From positions 14,539,809 to 14,603,808 of the forward strand of contig OX424559.1 of the NCBI GenBank assembly GCA_949152475.1: a stretch of DNA of 64,000 bases, read 5' to 3'. Position 1 is the first letter of the stretch. Each line of letters opens with the position of its first letter. Positions 22,184 through 32,905 of the stretch are shown here, piece by piece. The position numbers and the translations under genes are program-made. The notes beneath the pieces are model-generated. The model was given only the letters and a program-made list of their open reading frames with translations, was not told the origin of the DNA and searched no databases. The stretch comes from Terebella lapidaria (lineage: Eukaryota > Annelida > Polychaeta > Terebellida > Terebellidae).

Positions 22184-23035
22184 GGATTTCTCGGTTATTT
22201 AGCTAGCCCAAGGGTTTTATACTCATTCCGTCAAGTGTACATGTGTAGTAGAATCATATTATATGATGCACAATGCCTGGGAATGCACCTCGCTAGTGCG
22301 AACTGTCAACTCGGAATAGGTCAGTGGTAATTTCACACGATTGCGTGTTTGAGAGTGTGTGTGAAAGTCTGTCTGAGGATATTCGTGAGCTGATGCATGA
22401 GAGTACATGATGTATTACGAGATGTGTCACAGCATGCTACCTCAATTTATCATTTTACAACGACCAGACACAAAGCATTGAGATAGCTCAATCACTCGTG
22501 CAACATGTACAATGCGGAAAACTGTTTTTCCAATTCCTAGTGACATGTTGATTCAGAAAATCCATGATACCCGAACTGATGAAAAGATATATAATGTGAC
22601 GGATATAAACGCTTGAAAGATTATATTATCAGAATCAACGTCCATTCAGTGAATTATCGCTGAACTAATCAATGATCTATTCATAAAAGGTAACTTAGTG
22701 GTTTTCATGGCTTTTCTTTCAATTGTGATTTTCAAATAAATTATCTCGGGTGAAAGCGTGGTTCATTGTATGTGTTCTCACTATTCACCTGAATGAATAG
22801 ACGGTTTAAAACTTGTGTTATACTATCTGCGACCTACAATGACAAGGAGAATGCATTTAGGCATTGCGAATGTACAGTTGCTGATTCATCTCCGTCAAAC
22901 CTCACCGCACAATCCCCAGACCACTAGAATGAATAATGAGTAGTTCAATATGGAACCTTATAGGTAGATACCATCCAGGAGCGGCGTGAATCGTCAGTGT
23001 TGCTCTTGGGATTCGTTTTGAATAGGTCGTCAAGA
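22184..23035. promoter_or_regulatory. 5' flank of copy D, with part of the conserved upstream block
   Basis: 22308-22440 matches the block upstream of copies B and C (GATTGCGTGTTTGAGAGTGT). The rest parallels 7440-8110 of copy B. No core promoter motif could be assigned with confidence. Confidence 0.4.
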
Positions 23036-23120
23036 ATGTTTTTCTTCATGAGGCTATTGGCTTCCGTCTTATTGGTGGAATGCTGCAAAGGAGAAGGATG
23101 TCTTTTAACAACACTGGATG
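23036..23120 (+). CDS. Copy D exon 1, signal peptide
   Basis: ATG at 23036, hydrophobic core, donor GTATGT in phase 1. It has the same 85-base length as copy B exon 1. Confidence 0.82.
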
Positions 23121-26100
23121 GTATGTAAAAAATACAAAATAATTTCCATAATTACTTCAGTACGATACAAACTATACTGTACACGTGTGGAATATCCATG
23201 CACATCTGCCAAACGTATTTATTGTTTACCCAAATATTGTTACATACGCTTACATGAAGAGTAAATATCTCATGTCCTATCACAGGCAAAATAGCTACGT
23301 GTACATTTTCCAGAAACAATTTTATATTTTTTTCCCCACACAATAAGGGTGGTACATAGGCCTACGATCCACGAACGGCACGGGAATTTCTGTTTATGAC
23401 CTATGGAGTTCTCCAGGCTCTCTAAACACCGACATCTGTCCCCTATGGTCCCTGGACTCCTCTCAGACTGGGGTGGTCAAGTCTCCGTATATTGACGATT
23501 TGTGGAACTATATCTCACAGGTGTGTGGTACTTGGTTTTATATTTTCCCTAGAGTCACCGAAGAGTGTAAAGTCAACAGGTGGCCGCAGTCCCACAAGAA
23601 TGCGTGTCTGATCACTTCTTACTCAAGAAAGTTAGGGTGACTAAAATGCTAGGAAACTCCCTCGCTAAGAATAAAGAGATTTCGCCTCTTGTTATAGAAT
23701 ATGAAATAGATTCTACTGCACTATTTGGTTTCGCTTCATACATCGCTTTTCAGCAACCAGCATCGGCCATCATACTACATGGCCTATCTAGCACATTATA
23801 CATGTATTTTCAATAGCATCAACATTGGAGTCGTACTTATCATTATCCATGAAACAGTCATAAGCTTGATTGGAATGGAATTTCTGTCTATTACCTCTGG
23901 TGCTCTCCAAGCAATATTAGAGACTATGAGTATGGATCACATGGATGAAGTGTGTAATTAATAGATAGGAACTCGTCCATTTTGTAGAATTGCCTTTATT
24001 CAGAGCAGATCACAAATGATGAGACTAAATGATGAGACTGAAAATAATAAAGTAACATATAGGTCAATTACCTTCTATCTCCCCCCAAGTCCTTGTGAGG
24101 GAATGCTACGTGGAATCCCAACATGGACTGATAGTATTACATGTGTGAGTATCATATACAAGTAAAGACATGGGTGATGAACACAAGTGATAGTCTTGTG
24201 GTGCACGATTGCAATCATCTGGGGGTAGACTACCCAACATGCATCGACGATTTAGAGATTATTCTGCCCTGATGACCCGTTGGTCATATCATAATCCCCA
24301 CAGGTCTGTCATTTCGGGGGTTGCCTGGCACGTGTGGATTGGCGCCTGATGGTCAGATTGACAACAGGCGGATCTCCTGCTGAAGGTGGCGGCGGAGCTG
24401 TGGGCTGTGTAGTGGTATCTTCCGTCACTGGGTAACGTGGGCTGCTGGGAGCGATAGGTGAATGACATACCTCTGGTGGATGTATTACAGCATATGGAGA
24501 CTCCACTGATGTTGTCTGGAGGGGAAGCAGCTCTGAAATTGGTGTTGTGGCGGGTGATACCACCGGTCGGAGCTGGACCTGCACATGGAGGTGATTGTCC
24601 TGCTCGATTCGTTGGTAATGAGCAGGCGCTTGAACAGGAATGTATTCCCTGAGAAACTTCCTGTTGCGAAGGGTCACTCTGCCTGATCCATCAACATGAA
24701 CCACATATTGGTCATTTTGTCGCACTTCAATCACCTTGCCCGTCTTGTCCCATTTTCGAGGGTTGGGGCCAATCTGGTTCTGTAGCCGCACCTGGTCTCC
24801 AACTATGAGAGGGGACAGTCGTTTTGTGTGCTCAGACCAGCGTTCAGCTGCACGCATGTGGCGTTGGCGTAAAGCATCCTCTCGGGAAAGAAGTGTCTCC
24901 CTCCAGATGGAGTGTGGACGGTACTTTCCAGGTAGAATAGGAATGAAGTCTTTCGTAGGTCTGCCGAAGACACACATTGTGGGTGAGAGTTTTGTGTCTT
25001 TATCAGGACAGTTCCTGTATTGTAGGATGGCACGCTGGAATGAATCAGTGTTCAACTCACCATGTGGTCCGGTGTTGTCGGTGATCATACGCTTGACAGG
25101 CTTGACGCCATCCTCTGCCATGCAGTTGCTGTGTGGGTGTGCGACAGAGGATTGCCAGTGGTGGACCCCCCAGGTGCGGAGGAACTCGCGAGTAAAGGCT
25201 GCTGTGAACTCCGTTCCCCCGTCAGAAGAGAGTTCATCAGGGATGCCATAGGTGACGAAGCAGCGCCATAAACAGTTGATGAGTCCAACTGAGCCCTCTC
25301 TGGCCCTTTCCAAGATTGGCCAATTGGAATAGCGGTCAACAATGACAAGGTAGTTGATGCCCTGGTAGTGGAAGTAGTCGGCACAGATGCATTGAAAAGG
25401 ATAGGCTGCTGGAGTGAGAGGCATTGGTGGTGCACTTGGTTGGGAGGGGGCCATGCGGTTGCAATGGGAGCACCTGGTCCGTGTGGTAGTGATGTCAGCA
25501 GTGATGCCTGGCCAAGAGATTGACAACTCAGCTCGAGCGATCATAGAGGAAGTGCTTTGATGTGCGGCATGTAATCAGGGCGCAGAGAAGGTGGTATGAC
25601 TATCCAATCCTTGTAGAGCACCACTCCATCAGTAGTAGAAAGGTGGGCATGGAATGGATGGTATGCCTGGAGGTGTTCTGGAAGTTTGTCATGAGATTTT
25701 GGTAGGCCTTCACTGATGAGCATGGTTAGCTTGTGGAAGTCTGGGTCGCTGCTAGTGGCAAGGCGAACATTATCCCAGGTGATGGCTGACAGGCTGTGAG
25801 ATGAGGAGGCTGCAAGCAGGACATTGGTTGATGGTTCGAAAGGAATCTCCTCAAAGCAACGAATCCCAGCAAGGAAATTGTGACGTAAGTCAGTGTGACT
25901 GGGTATAACCATGTCGTGTAAATGAGCTGTACTGATGGCAGATGTGTCATCTGTTAGGTACAACTTGGTCGGGTTAGTGTTGCCAATGGGATGACGAGAG
26001 ACGCTGTCGGCAGCCTTGTGTCTTATGCCTGGGATATGTATCATATGGAAACGATATCGGAGGGTCTTCTCTTTCAGATTGCGGAGTCGGGGATTGGAGT

Positions 26101-29100
26101 CAACCGCTACTATGAGATCTTGACAACCCAGGACAAAGTAACGAGCTTTGTCTAGTGCGTCCGCGACTGCCAATGCCTCACCTTCCACAGGGGCATAGCG
26201 TGACTCTGCGGGGTGTGTGAACCGACTGCCTACCAATGTGATATTCCATCCCATGGGACAGCAGAAGAATTTTCGACCAGGACAGGAACAGTGTTTTTAA
26301 AATAGCCAGAAGCCAATCCCATCCTGGAACCAATCAGTTGCGAGGCAGGTGGGTTTTGATTTGTCAAAGATTTGAACACCCGTTTGGATTTCGTTGACAA
26401 TCACTTCTTTGGAATCCTGGAATAAGCGGTCGAGTCTTTCATCTCAGTGGAATGGGGTTCGTGGTTTCAGGAAATCCCAGAATGGTGACATCTTCTCCGT
26501 CATGCTGAATGCATACAAGACCTGATTGATCAGACCGAACCAGGAGCGGACATCAGTGATGTTGCGCGGCAGTGGGAAGTCCATGATTGCTTGGAGAAAT
26601 TTTCGGCATGGACGCACACAGTCGGGTGTGATCTCGAAGCCAGCGAACGCAACAGTGTCTTGGGCAAAAACAAATTTCTCTGGGTTGAGTGTGATGCCAT
26701 TTCATCCGCAAAGGTCTAGCCAGCGGCATGCCTGGTAGAAGCTTTCTTCCAGAGAGTTAGCCCACAGTAATGTATTATCAATACACTTGGTCTAGTTTGG
26801 GAAGTCCAACACTATTTCGTCGAAACGTCTGGAGTATCCGTCACCAGAAGCGATGTAACCTTGAGGGGCAGTACAGTATCTGTATCTACCCCAAGGCGTG
26901 ATGAATGTTGTCAGATGTTTGTCTTCTTCACACAAGGGTATGCTGTGGTAGCCGTTCCAAGCGTCGAATACGGTCTTACAACCACATACAACCATGCGAT
27001 GGCACCATGTAACAGGATTTCCCACAGGTACAGGTTCCAACACACCCAGTCGCACATCTCTGTCGAGTCCAGCTTTCACAGTGTTTTGCCAGTGGATGGG
27101 GACAGGGACTGGTAAGTGGGTGGCCACAGGCTTGGCGTCTGTGGCTATCATGAGATGTAGAGGTGGACCTTCCATCATAGGAATCGGTTGATGTTCACAG
27201 CAGTTGAAGGTGCTGGACCGATAGTGATCTAGGAGGAACTGCTGTATGTAAGCACGGTTTGCCATGATTGGTGGAGTGGGTAGCTGTGTTGGTAACGGTG
27301 GAGGCATCTCACGGTGGGGGCAGTCACAGTCTGAGGTCAGGCCTGTGGAATCATGGTCATCATACACAGCATGTGTGTCGACATTTCGTTCCTCACCAAC
27401 AGATGGGAAGTGTGAGGTGATGATACCAAGGTTGATACATGCCTCGCGGTTCAGGAATAATTTGTCTGAGCTGTCGATCACATAGGTGATTTGACGTGTT
27501 TCGATGTTCTTGTTGTCCTAGTCTTTACCTGTGAAGCGGAGAATGACTGCCCCAAGGATTGTAATGCCTTCATTTTTTGCTGCATGCATTCGCAGTGAGA
27601 CAGGGATGAGTTCCTGAGTGCTGAGGCCAAGACGATGGACAACTTCGAGACTGGCCAAGTAGCTCTGACATCCAGTGTCAGCCATGCAAGGGATGACCAT
27701 GGTTCTTGTTCTGGTGGGCAGTTTCAGACCGAAGTGGTCATAGTCATCAGCGGAAACACTCACCGTTAAGTCAATGAACGGTTGACGTTTGGACGGTTGT
27801 CTCAACCAGGTGTCTGATAGTTGGTTGTACACATGGTGGTCTAGGGTGATACCTCTGCTGTGGGAGGGGTCGAAGGAGGCTAGTGTGCAGAGTGACTCAA
27901 ATACAGCACCCTCGACCTCATCTGGTCTTGTGCTGGACACGCCTGTCTTGACTTTGTTCTTGCTCTGGCATACGTGGTCAAAGTGGTGTGGTTTGTTGCA
28001 GTGTACGCATGTGTGGCCATATGCAGGACATTCTTTCTGGCGGATATTGGGAGCCGATCGAGTGCCATGTCCGACTTTGCCGCAGTAGTGACATGGTTTT
28101 TGCTGGTCATGCTTCTTGCGAGTGGACGTGTTGTCTTTGTTGGGAGTAGTGATGTTGCGACGATAGGAGCTGCATGCAGCTACTGCCCCCTGAAACTGTG
28201 ATTCAAGGAGACGAGCGGCAGATCTTTTTCCAGATTCTTTCGCTTCTATGAATCGCAACATCTCCTCGAGGGTTTTGGATTGTTTGTCTTCACCTAGCAA
28301 GTCCAGTTGAATATCGGTATCTGCAAAGCCATTTATCACACAGTCGCTGATGACGGGTTCTGTGTTATCAACATCATGGGCGCAGTGGGGGCATTTGATG
28401 ACGAACTTGCAGATGGAGGCTTGGCCACTGAGGCGTGCACCGAATGCTTGAACTGGTTCGTCGTGATCCTGGTGCATCTGATGAAGGTTCACTCGGGCGG
28501 CCATCGTATTTTTATCCCGCACCGCCGGTCTTTTGATTGATGCCAATTCCTCATCTTCTGTTTTTTTGGTGAGTGTTCCTCCTGCTGTTCGGGTGATGTC
28601 CCGTCTCAACTGATCGTCACAGCATTCAAGTAGTTGGTTCACCTTGTCCTTCCCGGTGACATTTGTAGCAGCCACGTAGTCTGTCCATCGGGAGGTGAAG
28701 TATGTCCACTCTTCACTGGTGCCAACAGAAGATACCATTGGTCTCTTGACCCTCAGCCTCCGCTGTCACAGAGGGAGCCGCAGCGGGGGTTGCTTTGTGG
28801 GACGTGGCGTGTGCACTGATGAGGGCTGCCGCTATGACCGCTTCAACATCGGGGGTTGTGTATTCGCACTCAGCGATAGGACACTGTACAGCAGGCATGT
28901 TCAGATGGGTCTACAGACTGTCATATAGTCTCATCATAGATAGGATTTCGTCCATTTTGTAGAATTGCCTTTATTCAGAGCAGATCACAAATGATGAGAC
29001 TATCTGAAAATACATAAAGTAACATATAGGTCAATTACCCTCTAATTACAACAGGTGCGTCTAGCCGTGTACCAGGGCAGGTCACGTGTCATGTACGTGG

Positions 29101-29881
29101 ACTTCGACACGACGGGATCTACAAAGATGGACTGGATGACCCAGTCTCGGATCATTTACTCCACCTATGTTGACATAGAGACAGCAAACATAGCGCATGA
29201 TGTGGTTGGATTGTTTGGAGTGAGCGGGTATGTTAATATGTTTGGTAACTAATACCACCGATATATGGAATTCGACAACAATTGTGACTTTTGTTATTAC
29301 TAATAATAAGTTTGCCAGTGGTCGAGGTTGACACTGCGGAATGAAGGTATCCCGAAAGTGGCAAAAACGGCAAATGAATGTGATTTACATTTGTCACATT
29401 TCTACTTACATGTATGTCATGGTCGTGTTATATATATGGCTTGTCTCAGGTCTGAACACCTTGACCGGCGATTCTATTTGATTGCCGGCCACGGCGGCTG
29501 TGCCAACGATAATGGCTGGTTCTCTATGTTGGATGACACACATCAATTTTGTGACTATGAAATAAAAGCACCAAGCTCATACCCTCAATTCTTAGTGAGC
29601 ACTAGGAACGATGCCGTTGTATTCCAAGGTATGTAACAGTCATTGTTTTATGTAGATATATTAGTGTATAGTTTTGTTTGCCTCGAGATATTTTGATTGT
29701 TTGTTTGTTCGTGTAATTTCATTAGTATACATCCATTTGATGGATGTTGAAGAATGTGCTAAAAATGGTGTAGTACACAACCATGACAATCAAACCAACA
29801 TCAGCACAGCCTATTTCAAAAGAAACTCCTGTCACTCATGATATAATCATGAATCAGATTTAGGCTGTTACTTACCCCTGA

Positions 29882-29946
<65 letters not shown>

Positions 29947-31206
29947 GCATCTGCTTACCATATTGGAAAACACGAACATAAGATAGTAAAGGACGTGAAA
30001 GAACAAAATGAACTGAAAATTGTAATATATGAGTATGATGTTTTATAAAAACAAAGCCCAACCGAAAATTTTACCTGGATACACACTAGAGGCATCAGGA
30101 GCAGACACTGTGTAGAATGTAGTTGTTTCTACTGTACACGTGATGGAATTAGTATACAACAGCCCCCAAGAATATTAATATAATTTGAAAAATCGAAGCA
30201 AATCCTATGCAATAGGTGTATGATCATTGACCTATCACCTAGTACATAAACACAAGCGAAAATGCTACTGAGTTTATGTTTCAGTTAGGTTGATTTTGAT
30301 TTTTATGTACGTTTCAGATGACATAGGTGTTGCAGACCTCTTTCTTGTGTTGTTCAAATTTGACAGTGAGTATCTTTCGCATGTATATTCTGAGTAGAAA
30401 TAGATTCCAATATTGGACTTATATTACAATATAGTATCACTATATTACAACATAGTATCACTCTATAATATCACTAGATTAGTGACTTCCACAAAATAAG
30501 TTATGCTTCATCCGATCCGTTGTTTACGAAAGTTTTGGCTTCAGCCTTGGAATATTAAATAATTCGACTGTCCATATTCATCCATTTTACAAAAACATTC
30601 CAAGTATTTTATCAATATGTGTAAAAAATTAACATTCACGTATTGAATGCGGGTGTTCAAAAGCTCATTCAACAGTTTGCAGCATTGGTGTCAAATCACT
30701 AATGAAAATCGTCTATTATCATTAATGAAATAAATTGTGGCGGTATAATTGCGTTTATATTGGTAATGCCGCAGATACAGAAAAATGACGTCATATAAGC
30801 GCATAGAACAATGCTGCCAACTGACGATTGCAGATAATCCTGAACACCCTCATTCCATGTCACCATCACGTACTCATACTCCAAATCAATACGAAAATGT
30901 AGATTACTACGAAAAGGTGTTTGCAATTTTGGCTGAACACAAAGCAGGTTTGCATACACATTGTATAATGATGAAACGTTCTAAGATGTGTCATTAAATA
31001 TTAAAGCAGGAACATAACCAGGTAAGAACTAATCATACATAAAATGTGTTATTACTGTTCTTATGATCTCATATCATAATGTCTTCTGCATGTTCATATC
31101 ATGGTATATTTGTTGATTTGCAGGATAATTCACTCTTAGTGATGTGTGGACAATCCCCGTGATTTGAATAAAAATTTGTTTTGCAGATGAATCGCCAATA
31201 TCATAG
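23036..31206 (+). CDS. Copy D, complete secreted-protein gene split by an LTR retrotransposon
   Basis: Exons: 23036-23120, 23348-23520, 29055-29227, 29450-29628, 30318-30365 and a weak last exon 31187-31206. Together they encode 225 residues in frame. The signal peptide (MFFFMRLLASVLLVECC) is followed by the same segments as copy B. In exon 4 the core reads HGGCANDNGW, and the exon is three bases longer than in A and B. Intron 2 grew to 5.5 kb because an antisense LTR element (23961-29042) sits in it, but no exon is damaged, so the gene may still work if the intron is spliced. The C terminus is uncertain: unspliced exon 5 would run on to TAG 30393-30395. Confidence 0.75.
23348..23520 (+). CDS. 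Copy D exon 2
   Basis: 173 bases, phase 1 to 0. WYIGLRSTNGTGISVYDLW is conserved; the end reads LWNYISQ before the donor GTGTGT. Confidence 0.82.
23961..24075 (-). repeat. 3' LTR of the retrotransposon
   Basis: 115 bases that match 28936-29042 except for a few substitutions and an 8-base difference (a repeated GATGAGACT). Very short for an LTR. The exact ends are uncertain by about one base. Confidence 0.85.
24309..25544 (-). CDS. Retrotransposon integrase
   Basis: An open frame of 411 codons. It begins at the end of the zinc-binding domain (CSHCNRM), followed by the DDE core: Asp in CADYFHYQG, Asp in SSDGGTEF and Glu in the NCMAEDGVK segment. A C-terminal part rich in Pro/Thr follows. The upstream HH pair of the zinc domain is in the neighbouring frame. 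It would insert element cDNA into the genome. This is the least damaged part of the element. Confidence 0.85.
   Translation of the reverse strand: MIARAELSISWPGITADITTTRTRCSHCNRMAPSQPSAPPMPLTPAAYPFQCICADYFHYQGINYLVIVDRYSNWPILERAREGSVGLINCLWRCFVTYGIPDELSSDGGTEFTAAFTREFLRTWGVHHWQSSVAHPHSNCMAEDGVKPVKRMITDNTGPHGELNTDSFQRAILQYRNCPDKDTKLSPTMCVFGRPTKDFIPILPGKYRPHSIWRETLLSREDALRQRHMRAAERWSEHTKRLSPLIVGDQVRLQNQIGPNPRKWDKTGKVIEVRQNDQYVVHVDGSGRVTLRNRKFLREYIPVQAPAHYQRIEQDNHLHVQVQLRPVVSPATTPISELLPLQTTSVESPYAVIHPPEVCHSPIAPSSPRYPVTEDTTTQPTAPPPPSAGDPPVVNLTIRRQSTRARQPPK
25541..26254 (-). pseudogene. Retrotransposon RNase H and integrase N-terminal portion
   Basis: An open stretch of 237 codons. It contains the end of RNase H-like sequence (SRFTHPAESRYAPVEGEA) and the segment HMIHIPGIRHKAADSVSRH that links RNase H to integrase in gypsy elements. 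It overlaps the integrase frame by four bases. The part upstream of it (26255-26480) has in-frame stops. Confidence 0.75.
26255..26791 (-). pseudogene. Reverse transcriptase C-terminal half, broken by stops
   Basis: On the minus strand one frame reads RT/connection-like sequence but is interrupted by stop codons. They lie near 26791 (TAG), 26704 (TGA), 26443 (TGA) and 26299 (TAA). Confidence 0.7.
26792..27481 (-). pseudogene. Reverse transcriptase N-terminal half with internal deletion
   Basis: A 229-codon frame with VFDAWNGYHSIPL and WGRYRYCTAPQG motifs of gypsy RT. Between NPVTWCHRMVVC and KTVFDAWNGYHS the spacing is much shorter than usual for this family, an in-frame loss of a few dozen residues before motif A. 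Confidence 0.75.
27518..28898 (-). pseudogene. Gag and aspartic protease, one frameshift
   Basis: The start is probably ATG at 28896-28898, giving a Cys/His finger-like beginning (CPIAECEYTT...H). A single-base frameshift near 28740-28760 moves reading to the 406-codon frame 28738-27518. That frame has a zinc knuckle (CHYCGKVGHG), a second Cys-rich segment and the protease motif MADTGCQS (DTG). Only about 40 bases separate the 5' LTR and the start. Confidence 0.78.
28936..29042 (-). repeat. 5' LTR of the retrotransposon
   Basis: 107 bases, direct repeat of 23961-24075. Target duplication TAATTA follows at 29043-29048. Confidence 0.85.
29055..29227 (+). CDS. Copy D exon 3
   Basis: 173 bases, acceptor CAACAG only six bases after the retrotransposon target duplication, donor GTATGT. 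Encodes VRLAVYQGRSRVMYVDFDTT and ends in GLFGVSG. Confidence 0.85.
29450..29628 (+). CDS. Copy D exon 4, GC..D.GW core
   Basis: Acceptor TCTCAG, donor GTATGT, phase 2 to 1. Encodes RRFYLIAGHGGCANDNGW and SSYPQFLVSTRN. It is clearly diverged from copies A and B. Confidence 0.85.
29885..29941. repeat. AT dinucleotide microsatellite
   Basis: About 28 AT units in intron 4 of copy D. Confidence 0.97.
30318..30365 (+). CDS. Copy D exon 5
   Basis: 48 bases, encodes DIGVADLFLVLFKFD, followed by GTGAGT. Same length and phases as the other copies. Confidence 0.75.
30366..31186. other. Last intron or 3' region of copy D
   Basis: Paralogous to 14933-15865. No coding signal is shared between the two in the same frame. 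Confidence 0.5.
31187..31206 (+). CDS. Copy D candidate terminal exon
   Basis: After a good acceptor (TTTGTTTTGCAG) the phase-1 frame reads NESPIS and stops at TAG 31204-31206. Copy C has the same acceptor but an immediate stop. The evidence is only the splice site and paralogy. Confidence 0.3.
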
Positions 31207-31965
31207 CTCGGAATGAGCATTCGTGATTATTTTATTTACTTGTTCACGATATGCTCCAATGATAAGTTGTACTTTACTGAGCAATAATAATTCCAGTTAT
31301 AAATGAGCTGTCATATCACTATTTTCAGTATTATTCATTATGTCATATGGTTCAGCTTTCATGCTATTAGAAGTTTTGAATTTTTGAGCACATTCGTTAT
31401 AGGAAGTGGAACTATTTTCAGTTAATATATGCAGGAAAGATACAACCAAAATAAAAGTATAATCTGGAAACTCTCTTTGTGAAAGCATGGAACCAAGATC
31501 ATTCATGAAGTATTACGAGTGATCAAACTGAGTTTATTTTACGAGTGATCAAACGGAGTCCATTATCCAATTTCCAAGTTCAGTGTCAGAAAATATCACA
31601 AAAACATAAAATATTAATAATATAATGACCTTCTAGGATTGGACCTACTCTGCTCTCACCATGCAAACGACCATGAGAAGACCTTTTGCAATGTTTACCT
31701 TTTCCAAGCCATATATCATCCATTGTCTAATTACGTCCAGTCTGTGTTGGATGGTCAAGCTTTAAGCTCTGTGAAAACAAAGCCTCCCGATTTAGCAAGC
31801 CTCCCGATGAGATAATTATGGAGAGCATAAAGGAAGCAAGAAGGTTAGATAGAAAACACGGAGGATGAACATATTACTTCTATTTCCACGTCGGTCTACA
31901 TGTAGGATATATGGAAATTTCAGTATCTCCTTCGTATGTGTTAGTATCCCATACGTATGACTTAA
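31207..31965. other. Intergenic, no gene seen
   Basis: AT-rich. Near 31920-31960 begins a degenerate minisatellite (TTAGTATCTCATACGTATGA-like) that resumes after the MITE at 32483. Confidence 0.5.
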
Positions 31966-32478
31966 AGCAGCTGCCTCCGAAAACAGGCAATATTTTTTTG
32001 AAAACTATATTTCACAATGAACATGTGAAATTAACTGAATGAGACGTACTCACATCACACGTACTCACATTGACCCGTGAGGTAGTTCACGGGTCAATAC
32101 GAGAACTGTATCCATCACACGCAGATGTAAACAAAGCATAAAAGTGCAAAATGGACTGACAATTCCACGCACACCATCGTATATCACTCATTATTTTCTC
32201 ATAACTACACTATATATGCAGATACAAACTCGAAAATGTGCTCGATTTGGACTTTTAAAGGCAATTTGGACATTTGTTTACATTCGGGCTTGATGGATAC
32301 ATCTAGTTTGTTTATATACAAACCTGACATGAGTTGTGTGTTAAAACGGATGGAAAAACGACTCGGACGGGCTGTAATCGTCAAAATCAATGTACATATG
32401 TTTTGTTATATCGTATTAGATGATTTGAACTGAAATTTAGTTTTGAAAAAAAATTGCATACATTCGAGGGCAGCTGCT
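31966..32478. mobile_element. TTAA-flanked MITE, piggyBac-like
   Basis: Ends AGCAGCTGCC and GGCAGCTGCT form inverted repeats, with further inverted similarity inward (AATTTTTTTT..AAAACTA.ATTTCA). TTAA occurs on both sides (31962-31965 and 32479-32482), the piggyBac target. It has no transposase. A perfect 11-bp hairpin (TTGACCCGTGA ... TCACGGGTCAA) lies at 32070-32097. Confidence 0.75.
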
Positions 32479-32482
32479 TTAA

Positions 32483-32905
32483 TATCTTATATGTATGGAT
32501 TAGTATTGCTTACGTTATGACTTAGTACAGTATCTCATATGAGTTCTACGTATGTGATAAATATTTCATATGTATGACTTAGTATCTCATGCGTGTATGT
32601 TAGTATCTCTGGGAGGGGGGGGGGGGGGTTACAGGTGTGTGTGGGCGGATGTGTACATGTGTATGTATATAGGTGTTGGTAAAACGTATATGTGTGTGTA
32701 AGGGTGCATGTGTATATAACTGTTTGGGGGAGAGGAGGGTGTTGTGTCGTAGATATATATGTATGATATAAAGTAAATGAATTCAGACACGTACGTGGAA
32801 TGGTTGGCTGTACATATTGGGTTCCAGTATTGGGTTCAAGTATTGAGTTTCAGTATTAAATTCCAGTGGGTCGGGGTGTTGTGTAGGACTGGTGGGTGTG
32901 GGTGA
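32483..32905. repeat. Degenerate minisatellite, G-run and GT-rich stretch
   Basis: 32483-32610 continues the CTTAGTATCTCATATG-type repeat. A run of about 16 G interrupted by one A follows near 32604-32629. Then comes a stretch rich in GTGTGT and GGGTG, which may be the 5' part of the LINE. Confidence 0.6.

Larger units (their letters stand above)
23961..29042 (-). mobile_element. Ty3/gypsy-like LTR retrotransposon, degenerate, in intron 2 of copy D
   Basis: The 5.08-kb element lies antisense to the gene. It has LTRs of about 110 bases at both ends and TAATTA on both flanks (23955-23960 and 29043-29048). A polypurine tract (GGGGGGAGATAGAAG read on the minus strand) abuts the 3' LTR. The order on the minus strand is gag with zinc knuckle, aspartic protease, reverse transcriptase, RNase H, integrase. 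The protease-to-integrase order marks Ty3/gypsy. The gag frame, the RT and the RNase H region all carry lesions, so it cannot be autonomous. No clear tRNA primer-binding site was found beside the 5' LTR. Confidence 0.88.

Noticed and set aside
24736..25251. 171-codon + strand ORF
   Set aside because: Antisense shadow of the integrase frame.
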